A stretch of 64,000 bases of DNA, taken from Undaria pinnatifida (Eukaryota; Sar; Phaeophyceae; Laminariales; Alariaceae). A program made the translations under genes and the position numbers. The stretch covers positions 3,628,242-3,692,241 of the forward strand of contig JABAKD010000028.1 of NCBI GenBank assembly GCA_012845835.1, read 5' to 3'. The notes beneath the pieces were generated by a model, which saw only the letters and a list, made by a program, of their open reading frames with translations, was not told the origin of the DNA and ran no database searches. The stretch's first letter is position 1; the number at the start of each line of letters is the position of its first letter. Of the stretch, positions 34,101 to 46,100 are shown one piece after another.

Positions 34101-37100
34101 TTGTAGTCCCCCATCAAGGTGTTGGAAGGCCACTTGTTGGCTAACAGGAACTCTAGCGCGAAAGTAAGCAGCCCCCGCGAGTACTCGGGGTGATCCTCAT
34201 GGAACGCAGCCATGTCCACCTGTTTTCCACGAGCAAAAGCAACGGGGGGAGACGAGTCAATCGCGTACACTTGCATCCTACCAGAAAGCGCGTACGCACG
34301 TATATCCTACCAAGAAATGTGATCATGCAGTGCTTGTATGCGCCAAGCAAACGCATATACACCACTTCAAGTAAGGCAATAGGGGCTCAAGCACGACTGA
34401 TATATACCTGTTGCACATATCAACAACTGCTGGATGCTTACGACTTCTATAATATCTGAAGCACAGCTGGGTGCATACACCACAGCCATGCTGAATGTAG
34501 CTAAATGTAGTTTACTCGTACGCCTTCGTATGGGTTCTGGTTAGTTGGCATGAAAGAAAAAACACATTAATGTAAGACGCACCACCTAGACAACCCAAGT
34601 TGATTAGTGGTCATTTTTTTGCGACGTTTTCGTAGCATAGCTGGATGCATACGACAGAGATGCTGAATGTATAGAACGCCTGCTACCTGCAGCAGAGCTC
34701 GATACATACACACATACGACAACGATGCTGATTGGATCGAACGACTGCCACTTGTAGCACAGCAGAATGCATACATACGACAGCGACGCTGAGTGTATAC
34801 GCAGTTTACGCGTGGTTCCCTGCCGAAGATGTAAACAACAAAATCGACCCGAAAACAGCGCAAGCCACTCCCGGCGCCCACACGCTTGAAAAAAAATCGA
34901 GAATCGACCATACGAGGTCAAGAAGGCCACTCAAAGCTCAAGAAAAAACCGGCTGAGACAGAAAAACTCTAGGGCAACCCTCACATTGCAGTTGAAACCG
35001 CCTCCGATCATGCCGTGGATAGAAGCATGCACCTGAAAGGTCGGCCGGTTGGTGGGTCGACACACGGGGGAAAACGTTGCAAACACCATAAGCATCACAA
35101 GCGGCCAAAAGTCCCCATATGGCAAGACAAGGTACGCTTTTTATCGTCCACACTATACGAACCAACGTCGCAGCAGACCATTGTAGATCCTTCAATACTC
35201 GTATAATTATTCTAACAACGTCAGCTGTGAGTTCGACGCATTTAGTCGATACTCGTCTTTGCAAGCTGCGTACTACACCGGTCGCTTGTTTTTTAGTAAG
35301 TTGTTCATGTGTCAGAACCTAAGAAAGGATGACATTGTATTTCCATACTTACGATGCATGAATAAGTGTTAGAAAACAGCAACAGGGTACCAGCCTGCTG
35401 TAGTTGGCGAAGTTTGGGGAAGAGTTAACACATATGTTTCTTAATGTACCTTCTGCTACGCTGCTATACCACATATAAATGGTAGATGGTTGGTGGGTGG
35501 ATGGCTGTTCGTTCTCACATAAACTCAACGCTATGACCAATGCTGCACGCACGGGACAAGCTCCAGTCACTATGTACGGTCATATGGCGAGAGACACCTG
35601 ATTGGCGGGAAACGTCGCAAGACTTGTGTTAACATGCGGTCAAAAACTTGACGTGGCACGGCAATATTTGATTGTACGGTCGTGCGAAAATAGAAATCAT
35701 CTGGCAAAAGGTAAGATACGCGTTGGCGGCCAAGCCGCTACATCTCCAACAATGGAGTGCTTGTTTCAACTCCCCAAAGCACAATCTTGTCATGAGGTCA
35801 TGTGGCAGAGTAATGTATGCGCTCTGGCGGCCATGCCGCTAAAGCTCCACAAGCGCGCTTGCTTCAAAACTTCAAAACACGTGCGTGTTGCCATGCCGTC
35901 AAAACCTCCATGCGCCAAGGCACGGTATGCTTGCTTGGTCATGCACGCGGCTAAAGCATCCACATGGCAAGGAGAGGAAGACTCGTTCCAAATTCGACAC
36001 TTGCCGTACACGAGCGCGTGTGCCATCATGCGCTCAAAGCATCAAGGCATCCACTTAGCGAGAGGTACGCTTACGTGGTCACGCGGCCAAACCTTCCACA
36101 TGATAACAGTTGCGCATGCTCCAAAATCTTCGAACATCACATGAAAGACCGCCCAATCTAACTCCATCGACCGAAAAAAAAAGGTCGCCAACGGCGCATG
36201 GGCGTGTCCAGTTCCGATACTGTACGATACACACAAAAGTATAAAGACAACACACACAAAAGAATACCATACACCTGGTGTATAATACAGCATACAGCAC
36301 ACCGCCTGGTATAAAAATCAAAGAGACGATTTTCTTCTACACCCCGGGCGGTACACAGAACGAAAAAGGTGGCACTGGGAAGATATCGACATGCTTCCAT
36401 GGAGATGACATCTGGAAGATCTCAACAATATACTCCCATAGACCGACAAAAGATATTTCGACAAGAGAACGTGGCATTAGCAAAATCTCGACAATATATT
36501 TCCCCTAGACCGACAAGATGTTTCCGTAGAGAAGGTGGCAATGAGAAGATCTTGTCACATTCTCATAATATAGACCAACAAGATGTTTCCACAGAGAAAA
36601 AGGTGGCATTGGGAACTACTCGTCGAGACATTCCCGTAATAGACCGACAAGATATCTCCGTCGAGAAAAGGTGGCATTGGGAAGGTCTCGACAAGATATC
36701 CGCACAGTAGACCAACAAGACCTTTCTATGAAGAAGGTGGCTTTGGGAAGATTTCGTTGGGAAGATGTCGTCAATATATTCCCATAGACAAGAGGTGGCT
36801 TTGGGAAGATGTCAAGATATTCCCATAGAGAAAGCGACATTGGGAAGATCTCGACAAGATATCCCCACACACCCGTAAGATATTTCCATAGATGAAATGG
36901 CTTTTGGAAGACCCCGTCAAGATATCTTCATAGAAACGTCGCTTGGCCTTTGCACTCTGCCCGATGACGAAAAAATCAGCTTTGAACAGTTCCTCCGAAG
37001 GGGGGTGTTACAGGTTATCTTGCGTGTGTTACACGGTGCAATTGTACAGCACTCGTGGTGCCCCTATAATGCGGTACCCTGTACAGTGAGGTGTCCCAGT

Positions 37101-40100
37101 TTAGCGCGGTGAGAATCGTCCGTCACGACCGGCTCGTTAAGAAGTACGAATACTGTAAGCACTTCCTCGGGATAGTGTGGGGTCCCGCTTTAGTGCGGGT
37201 ACCGTCCTGTTCAGTACGGTGCCCTAGTGAAGGACCTCCACTATACATTGAAAGAGGTCGGCTGAGGGTATGGCCTGATTGGTTCCCCTACCCAGAAACG
37301 TACAGAGTACCAGGTACATGAGACACGTGACAACGTGTAGCGGATGAAAAAAGGGGAGGCGGGGGGAGACGGAGAGGGGGGGGAGCAAAAAAACGCTGTC
37401 ACTGATGTTGTTTTGCATCAAATCAGGCGGGCGACGCGCCGGGCGCGTTCCAGTTTCATGACCCGCAAGCTCACGAAGACTGCTCTCGGCCATTAGGGAA
37501 TTCGTTGCGGTATCGTACAAGGTGTCGGGTCTACTCTGGACATGGTTATATATCTTACAGCTTCTGGGGGGTAAACGGCAGCGGAAGAGATGAGTGCGTC
37601 CGGGAGATATAGCCCTAATAAAAATAGAACACACAGCTCGAAAAAACAAGAAAAAAAACATTCCCCACACTCGCCCAACGCACTACAATAGACTTAGGGC
37701 CATCACGCCAAAAAAAACGACAGAAACGAGTCGTGCTGCCTAAAGCGGTACAAACAGTGCTACCGTGCTGTACCTGGTACATGGTACAGATACTTCCAAG
37801 TATACCTGTCCTGTGACCACGGACTTGACTAGTTATGTTGTAATTTTGTTTCGTTCATCCCATCTATTATCTTCGCACTTTCTTTTTCTTCTCCTCCCTC
37901 GCTACACGTAACTCAGACCCAGGGTCACCAAGCAGGCTCTTCTCCCTCCTCCCGACAAGACTTTATGAATAGCTTTTTCTTCCCTCGAGCGACGCGCATC
38001 GAATTGCGCCTACCCGCGCTGCTAGGCGCTCTCAGCAATTTATTCCATTTCTTTGTTATTACTAAGACGATGGGCAAACGCGAGAACAACAACAACAACA
38101 ACAACAACAGCCAACAACAACAACAACAACAGCCAACAACAACAACAACAACAACAGCCGATAGCATTTAATTCCCGAAAAAAATCATCAACGAGATACC
38201 GACACCACCGAACGGCGGCGGTAGCGGCAGTGGCCAACCTGTCTACCCAATTCATCTACGAGGTAGGCACCAAGGAACGGAGCAACAAGCCGGCGATCCG
38301 ACACCGGAAGGACAAAATCAGACCTAACCGCCATCATAGCGCGTAATCTTTGAATAATATTTTAGACCATACGCACATCATGCCCCGGGTAGATCCCGTT
38401 GGTAACTCTTCAAAAAAGGCGCCGCGCCATTAAAAACAAAAACTGACGTCGCATCCCGGCACTCTGCTTGATCTGGCTGTGCAATCCAACAATACGCCAG
38501 TCGGTACTGCTGGTAGTGTTACTGCCGGCGCGCTGGATCGCTTCTGCGTCCGTGTGCCTACAACACAAAAGCACTCGGCACAACTTTCCAGCGAAAGTCT
38601 GCGAGGGCCTTGTGGCTTTACAGCATGGCTTGACACTTCGGTTCGTGTCCGGACAGCTTGCTGGCTGGAGGATGGCTTATGGGTTTTGGGTTATTAGACC
38701 CACGCACGAGCATAAGTAGGATAGGATATCCGCAACCACAGCAGCGTTGGATGTTAATATCCGCACCATCTTTGGTGTTGGATGTTGAGTAGAAAGTTTG
38801 GATATCTGCAAGTATCTACGAAAACGTCGAACTGGGCCGAGAACGGCTTGTTGCGGAGTGTGGACCCCACATATTTATACATTAGCACTCCTGGCAGTGT
38901 TAGATATTCCCACTACTAAGCAGAGTCTAGTGCTAGCATGTGGAATATCCGCACTGATATTAATGCTAGTGTTGGATGTTTGTCCTACGTATTAGTATTG
39001 GATATCGCACTGTTAACCCTTTTACAACTGGAAGCCCGTTTTTGGGGACAAAATTACTTGGGTTTGGTATAGGGAGGGGTTCGGGGGCTCTAAAGGGGTT
39101 AAGCGGTGTTGGCCAGGGCGTCGATTCGTTTCGATATCTCGAAAACATACCCGATCGAGTAGAAAATGGCCTGTGTGGAGTGCGCATTAGAACGGGCTCA
39201 AAAAATGTATACACTCGCGCTATATTGATATTGTTGGGTAGTATTACTGTTGGATATTCACACTATCGTACATTTACTCGTGTGCCCCCCCCCCCCCCCC
39301 CCTCCGTTTCGGTCCTCATTCGGTTGCCCTTTTTCGGTGACCAAAAACGATCGCTATCCTAGGAAAAGGACTGGTGACCCGCAGAAAGCCAAACAGGACG
39401 GCGATAAAACAAGCGCAATATGTGTAGTATATGGAAGAAACGTAATAAGCACACAAAAAAAATGTCTAAGGTGTCTCTACTAGGAGTAGGAACGGTGCTC
39501 CGTCTCGAAAGGGATGCGTGGTCAATGGTCAAATGACTAAGGCTAGAAACAAATGAGTACCCCCACCCCACCCCCTCCCGTAGCTGCCGTCCAATGTTTG
39601 CAGTCCTGCTAAAGGTTGAGAAGGGCAGTAAGTGCGGCGATGCACGCTCTCCACGCTTGAACTCCCTACCTGAGTTTCCATGCATCTCGCCCAGTCGTAC
39701 AAGTTGTCGCCGTCGTCGAAGCACTTCACGAAGGTGCCGCACTGTGTAAATTCGGCTTCACCGGCCAGACCACAATAAGAGTGAGTCCGGATCACGCCGG
39801 GAAGGTTCTGAGCGAACGGTGGGGAGCAGAGCGTGGTTAGACCAATGAAAACGCCCGAGGGTTAGCGGTTAAGCCAATAAAAAAGTTCGAGGGTAAGTGG
39901 GAGCCAATGAAAACGTTCCAGGGGGGTAAGCGGGAGAGCCAATGAAATTGCGCGGGGGGAAGCGACACAATGACGCCAATGAAAAAGCGCAAGTGTAAGC
40001 GGTAGAGCCGATGAAAGCGTTCGAGGATAAACGATAGTGCCGATGAAAACGTTCGAGGATGAACGATAGAGCCAATGAAAACGGTCGAGGGCAATCGGCT

Positions 40101-43100
40101 TGCCCAAATACCCTACCGGTGAGAGATTGAGGATTTCGTCAGATTGAGGATTTCATCGAACTCATTTTGCAAGCAGTGTGTGATACTCCGATCGCGCGTG
40201 GTACGGGGTGGGTATGTCCTCATGCACGATATAGGTCGGCAACTCCTGCAGGCCTTGCTACCTGGTCCAGAGGGCGGATTGATTGTGGTCCGCAACTCGG
40301 ATCGTGATTAGCAGTTGAGAATATTCTCGAAAATTCATCGCTGGACGTGAACGCGGCGCAGCCATGTTTTTGGGCAGTCTTAGATACGGCTTGAGGTTAG
40401 GGCTAGCGCAAAACTTACGGAGGTTTTGTCTTGAAAGTTGGCTACTAATAGGCATGGTTCGCCGTTCTGATCTTAGCCGGCAGTTTCATAATTTTCTCAG
40501 AATTTTCTGTGATTTTCAATACCGGATGCAAAACCGGCGGAGCTGCATCTTGGTGGCCAGCTTTTTGGCAGTACAGCTCACCCCGTATTTAATAAAATGG
40601 TTGAGGCGAGCATTACGTACGAGACGGAGGGAACCATCTCTACATTGGCTAACTGAGCTTCACTGGGTTAGGGCTAGGGTTGCATACACAATTAACGCGT
40701 ATCGTCAACCATTTCTTCGCCTAAATGGTAAGGTACCCTCAGCCCTTAGGCTTTGGGCTCTGCTGTCGGAGTTGGCGCCAGGGTTTAGGGCACCTTCAGG
40801 CAGGTTTTGGTCTCTTAACAATCTGCTAGGCGTGGTCCGCTGTTCAGAATTTTCACGAAAAATTCTAGCTTTAAAAATCTTCTCCGAATTTTCGCCTGGA
40901 CGCGACGGCGGCACGTCTCTGGCCGGTTTTGGCGCGCTGTGGCTCCGGGTTTGGGTTAGATTGAGGGTACATGCTTTTGGTCTTCATATTTTCCTAGGTG
41001 TGGACGGAGGTTCAGAACATGGTAAGAGTTCATGCCCGATGCCAACGTGGGGCAGCTGCGTTCCTGGCCAGTTCTAGTTCCGAGGTTGGGTCATGGGTTA
41101 AATCTACGCCCACACCGTAACCCCACCAGAAAGTACTTCCTGGACCGTAAGCGCGAAGCCTACCCCCCTAAACGCCCGGGCAATACCAGGGTAAAGAGTA
41201 GGTCATTACGCGTGCTGGGATTGAGGTGCACCAACCATTGTTGTTGTTTTTTCTAAATACTACTCGTCGATTTGGGAGCTCAAGACCCGTCCCTCCCAAA
41301 AGACGACTTGGAGAAAAAATAATACTGCTCGTACGCCGGATGAAAAATCCCGTGGCCGAGGCACGGAACGAAAATCGTGCGAAAAAATGTAAGCTATTTC
41401 CGACGATTTTTTTTTGGGGGGGGGGAATGAACCCTTGTCATTCGGAATCCATTGGAGACGAAAAGCGGTACCAACCTCTCACGTAAAACGCGTCTCATTT
41501 GCCAACACAGAAGAAAGGAGACGTGGTATTACACTAAACAACAGGTTGACGGGTTCGCGATTTCGTGAATAAAGCGCTCGAGATTGTTTGCCGCCGTGAA
41601 CAGGAACGACGCCGGGCGGGAGGGGGAGAGGGGAACATACAGCATACACGAAAGAAAAAAAAAGGATGAAAAAGCAAAGCGGCCGCAATCCAGAAAGAGA
41701 AGCGTTTTTCGGCCGGATGCAACCCAAGGTTTTGTCAACATTTACGGTGTGAAGGGAGGGGGGAAGGCAACCAACAGACATCGATGGAAACCCAACTCCC
41801 AACTCCAGCATCGCTTGTTTTCGCTCACGCATGAAAGACTGTCACTCAACTCTGGGTACAATCTCAGCCATGGCGTCTTTTATAATCGAGTCTTTTTTTC
41901 AAAACAAATGGCTTGGGACGAGTGGGGGGGGGGGGGGGGGGGGGGGGGACAGTTCTAGAATGGTGGAGATATACTTCTAGAAAGGGGTTAAAAAAAAAGT
42001 AAAAAGTGGCCACTTGATGAACTTTTCGTCGTCATGTACCTGGAAGTTGCAAGAGGCATCGACCAAGCCGTACGGGTTGTGGTTGGTGTTGACCTCTTGG
42101 CCAACCAGCGTATGTTCGGGATCGTAAGCTGATGTTATGTTCGCGAACCAGCCATCAACGATTTGAAAGTCGCTCTCGGCGGAACCCAACGCCGATCCGA
42201 ACATGTTCGGACCGAATATCTCGCTTTCTGGCCAGCTGCAACCACGCACACCACAATTACGGGCGGGAAAAAGGCAGGCGAGAAGGAGATACAAAAGGAA
42301 ATGGCAGACGGAGGGAGGGAGGGCAGGGGGAAAAGAAGGAAGAAAGGAGGGAAGAGAAGGCGAGAGGGAGGGAGGGACGGAGGGACGGAGGAGGGGAGGG
42401 AGGGAGGGAGGGAGGGAAGGATCGGGTTAGAGCGTGTGAAGTCTGATCGATAAATAGCGAACGGCACAGACCCAGGCCGCCAAAACTTTGGTTTGACGGA
42501 GGAATCACGGAGTAGGTACGTTCATCTCTAAGCTCTACTGACTCAGGCTGCCCAATAAATTGGCCTGACAGAGGGGTCAGTTATATAAATGACACAATGA
42601 TGTAATCCAACATTTCATCCGCATGCCACAGCACACAATGGTCGGTGCATTTTGCTCCTGCTTCAGCCGCAGATGTGTGAATCTAAGATGTAGGGTTGGT
42701 AACGGAAAACGGAAAGTACCTCGGATGATACAGGTGCAATTAATCAATTAATAGCACTAATGTCAACGCGCCGTGTACATGGGCGTTTTCGGTGTTCCGC
42801 AAACTCTGTACTCGGCGAAAGGGGCGCTTCGATATGGGCCATAGTATCATACAAAAATAAACGGTGATTGTACACCAGTTTCCGTCAAGGTCGGCAGGTC
42901 AACTCAGCGCGAACACGAAGACCGTGGCGAGGCGATTTTTCATCAAGCTCGGTGGTGCCCTCGGCGCAAAGATCGCGAAGGCCGTGCCTACTCCAATGGC
43001 ATGAAGGCTTTCTTCCTGTCACGTCAGTTTTCACTAACCTCCATACCCGGAGCAAAACAAATGCACAAGACCGGAACGTTGGCTATGATCTGTGGTATGA

Positions 43101-46100
43101 CAGCAATCACTTTTCCTCCCGCCGTCATTCTCTTGCTGTAATGTCATGTCGCCTTTCAGCAAGCTCGGTACTGCTGTACTAGGGGCATTTTTTTTTTTTG
43201 CACTTCTACTTTCCAGCTTCTGGACAAACCGTGGTCACAGGTGTGGTTCTTGCCTCCATTTTTTATCGCGCATAGGGTTCAGCTATCCCACTGCTTGTCG
43301 ATTTTTCATCGAGGGCCATATAACGTGCCGAGTGCTGAGCGAAAAAGCAGAGGCATGGCTTGGTGATGTGACAGTACAAATAGGTGTCTTTCTGTATAAG
43401 AATTCATACCTCGACACGTCGTGCTGATATGATACGAGCCTCCTATTCGGGAAACGGGCCTAGGCCTGGGTTGGCGCTAGGGTTAGGTGGCCTGGGTTAA
43501 CAACAACCTAAGGTAGCAAACTACTAATAGGTCGGAACCACAAGTTTTTTTTACCCGTGACCACTATACGTTCGTACTCACAGCTAACGTTTTTCAATTT
43601 TCATGAAGAAAAAGTAACAGCGGGAGATTTTCACCACCTTCGCTGGGGTCTATGTGCTGAGCGATACACCCCCGAAAATATATATATCCTTTATACATAA
43701 CATCATATACACAGGCGGTCGCCCCGGTGGCGTATCAGGTTATCCACGAACCTGATATAGGTCAGTTTCGTAAGTTCGAGCCCCGCCGAGTGCATACTCG
43801 TATATATTCGTTGGGACTTTTTCTTGTGCACAATTTGACTTGCGGAAAGCGCGAGAGCGTAAGTTAGCAACACTCGATGAAAAATCGGCGAGCAGTGGGA
43901 TAGCTGAACCCTGTGCGCGATAAAAATTGAAGGCAAGAACCGGGGGGAAGAAGGGACGACACCTGTGACCACGGCTTGTCCAGACGCTGGAAAGTACAAG
44001 TGTGAGGAAAAAAAAAAAAAAAACTCATAGGCTGGGGTCTTTCTAGTGCGTCATGTCTTGGGTTCTTTCTACCCAACGTCATCAGAATAGCACCTGGTAC
44101 CTCGTATTGCTCATGGCATTATATGTGACAGGTATTGTTAAGCCTATATACCGTGACCGACCCCATGCGCCATAGGCACGCAGCCAACCTGACGTTGTAC
44201 GGGTATTGCCCACCTGGTACGAGAATACTTACGATATCTCTTGAACGTTGGGGTGGGGGTTACCATTAAATTTTAGATGGCGAGCGACACATGGTCGGGT
44301 AGGTCGTCTGCAACATGCGACCCACGCACGACTAGCAGCTAGAGTTGCCTATTGCCTACCTGGAGTTGCACAGCAGTTTAGGCTTTCTTACTCTTCTTTA
44401 CTTTATTTAGTCTGGTGTGATGGCTTGCCTACGTCCCGTCTTTGCAATGACTGCGTTGGCATTGCATGGCCAAATGGCCTTTATACTGTAGCCGTCATGT
44501 GTATATCTGTCTTGTAGTTTGCGACCACGGAGCTCGTTTCCCGAAGAGGAGGCAAGGGCGCAGACACCGATCCTGCTGGATGCATATTAGATGAGGATGC
44601 ATTAAACGATCAGTTCATTGTGAAGAGCACACACAAGAGGCCCAGGCCCGCCAATAAGCAACAATCTTTCGTAGCCCAAACCCTAGCCCTAACGGCAAGT
44701 AAACATATTTAAAAGGTTTGTCCTTCGACAACGTGAATCATCACGCTTAAATATATCCAGAAAATATCAGAGCTTATTGAGACACCAATCTCGATCTACT
44801 TCGAGCATGAACCATACCTGGTACATTGCACCAGCTGCATTATACCTGGTGTTTCGTATGCGGCCATGCAGATTTTAGGTTGTGCTAAATGTACATGGGT
44901 GGAAAGATCAGTTTCATGAGGAGACCGCACACAGGAAGTGGAGCTATCGCCGTTGAGCACTACCTGGTATGTACTATGAAAACTTAGAATGCACTCCAGC
45001 TGTGAGATCAAAGATTCCGAATATTCCGTCGAAGCTCACCTTTGCAAGCTGTGTGTGATACTCCGAATGCATGTATTACTGGGTGTGTCCTCATCAAGGA
45101 TATAGGTCGGCGACGCCCCTTAGAACGACAGTGTAGCTTGTACCAGGGTGGTGCTGATCAATCTATGAACGTTAACCATACAAACCGCTTTTGAGGGGGA
45201 CATAATCTGACGGCTGTGGAATGCTTCAGTTTCGTATGTATATCCTGTATTCGTATGGCCGGTGAGGGGAGAGGAGGGGGGGGTGGGTCGCATAAATGAA
45301 TAGGAGTTTACTGCACGCGTGATGCTCGTAGACGATTGTGTGGGCGGCGGGGAAGGGAGGGGGGAGGGGATTGAATGTAATATGAAGATCGTTTAAATGA
45401 ATTGGAGCTACTGCATGGATGGCTCGAAAGGGAAATATATGACATCACCTGTTGGGTAGCGTTTGTAACTCTGGCGAATCATTAGTGGGGCGGGGGGGAG
45501 AGAGAGGGGAGGGGGGGATGGTTAGGGGTTGGGGGAGCAGGCGGAGGTGGATGGGAGCAAAATATTACACTCGTATGGAACATGCAGATGTCCACTATAC
45601 AAAGATAAAATATGACGTGAACGGGAGCGAAACATCCGTGGTGTTGTTTTTACGTTATGATGTTATATTCAGCAATATCTTCTGTTTTTCCGTGTAATGT
45701 ACCAGGTAATATGAGTAATAAATGGAACTTGTGGTATGCTCACGAATTATATATTACGAATTATATATTGTAGCACTTGTTATCCCACTTTCCATACTGC
45801 TGCGGCATAAGATGAGCCTTACGTTTTTACACCAGTGGTGTTACCCATTTAACCCCTTCACAACTGGAACCCCTTTTTTGGGGACAATTTTACTTGGATT
45901 TAGTATAGGGAGGGATTTGGGGGCTCTAAAGGGGTTAACGCCTTTTCCTTCAACAGGAAACCCTCGTTGGGGACAAATTTACTTGAATTTAGTATAGGGA
46001 GGGATTTGGGGGCTCTAAAGGGGTCAAGACTCAAGACCGTCCGGTTTGTTAAAGATTCGAAGGAAGACCAGGTAAATCGGCCGTCACTAATAGAACTAAC

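Noticed and set aside
37224-37670. Minus-strand frame considered as a missing CuB exon
   Set aside because: No HxxxH motif, and the micro-exon at 34985-35032 supplies it with perfect splice phases.
33140-40110. CRISPR-like arrays
   Set aside because: Units are directly abutting degenerate minisatellites without unique spacers of constant length, in a eukaryotic intron.
40380-44700. GTTAGGGCTAGGGTT words as interstitial telomere
   Set aside because: Only one or two degenerate units at each place, no array.
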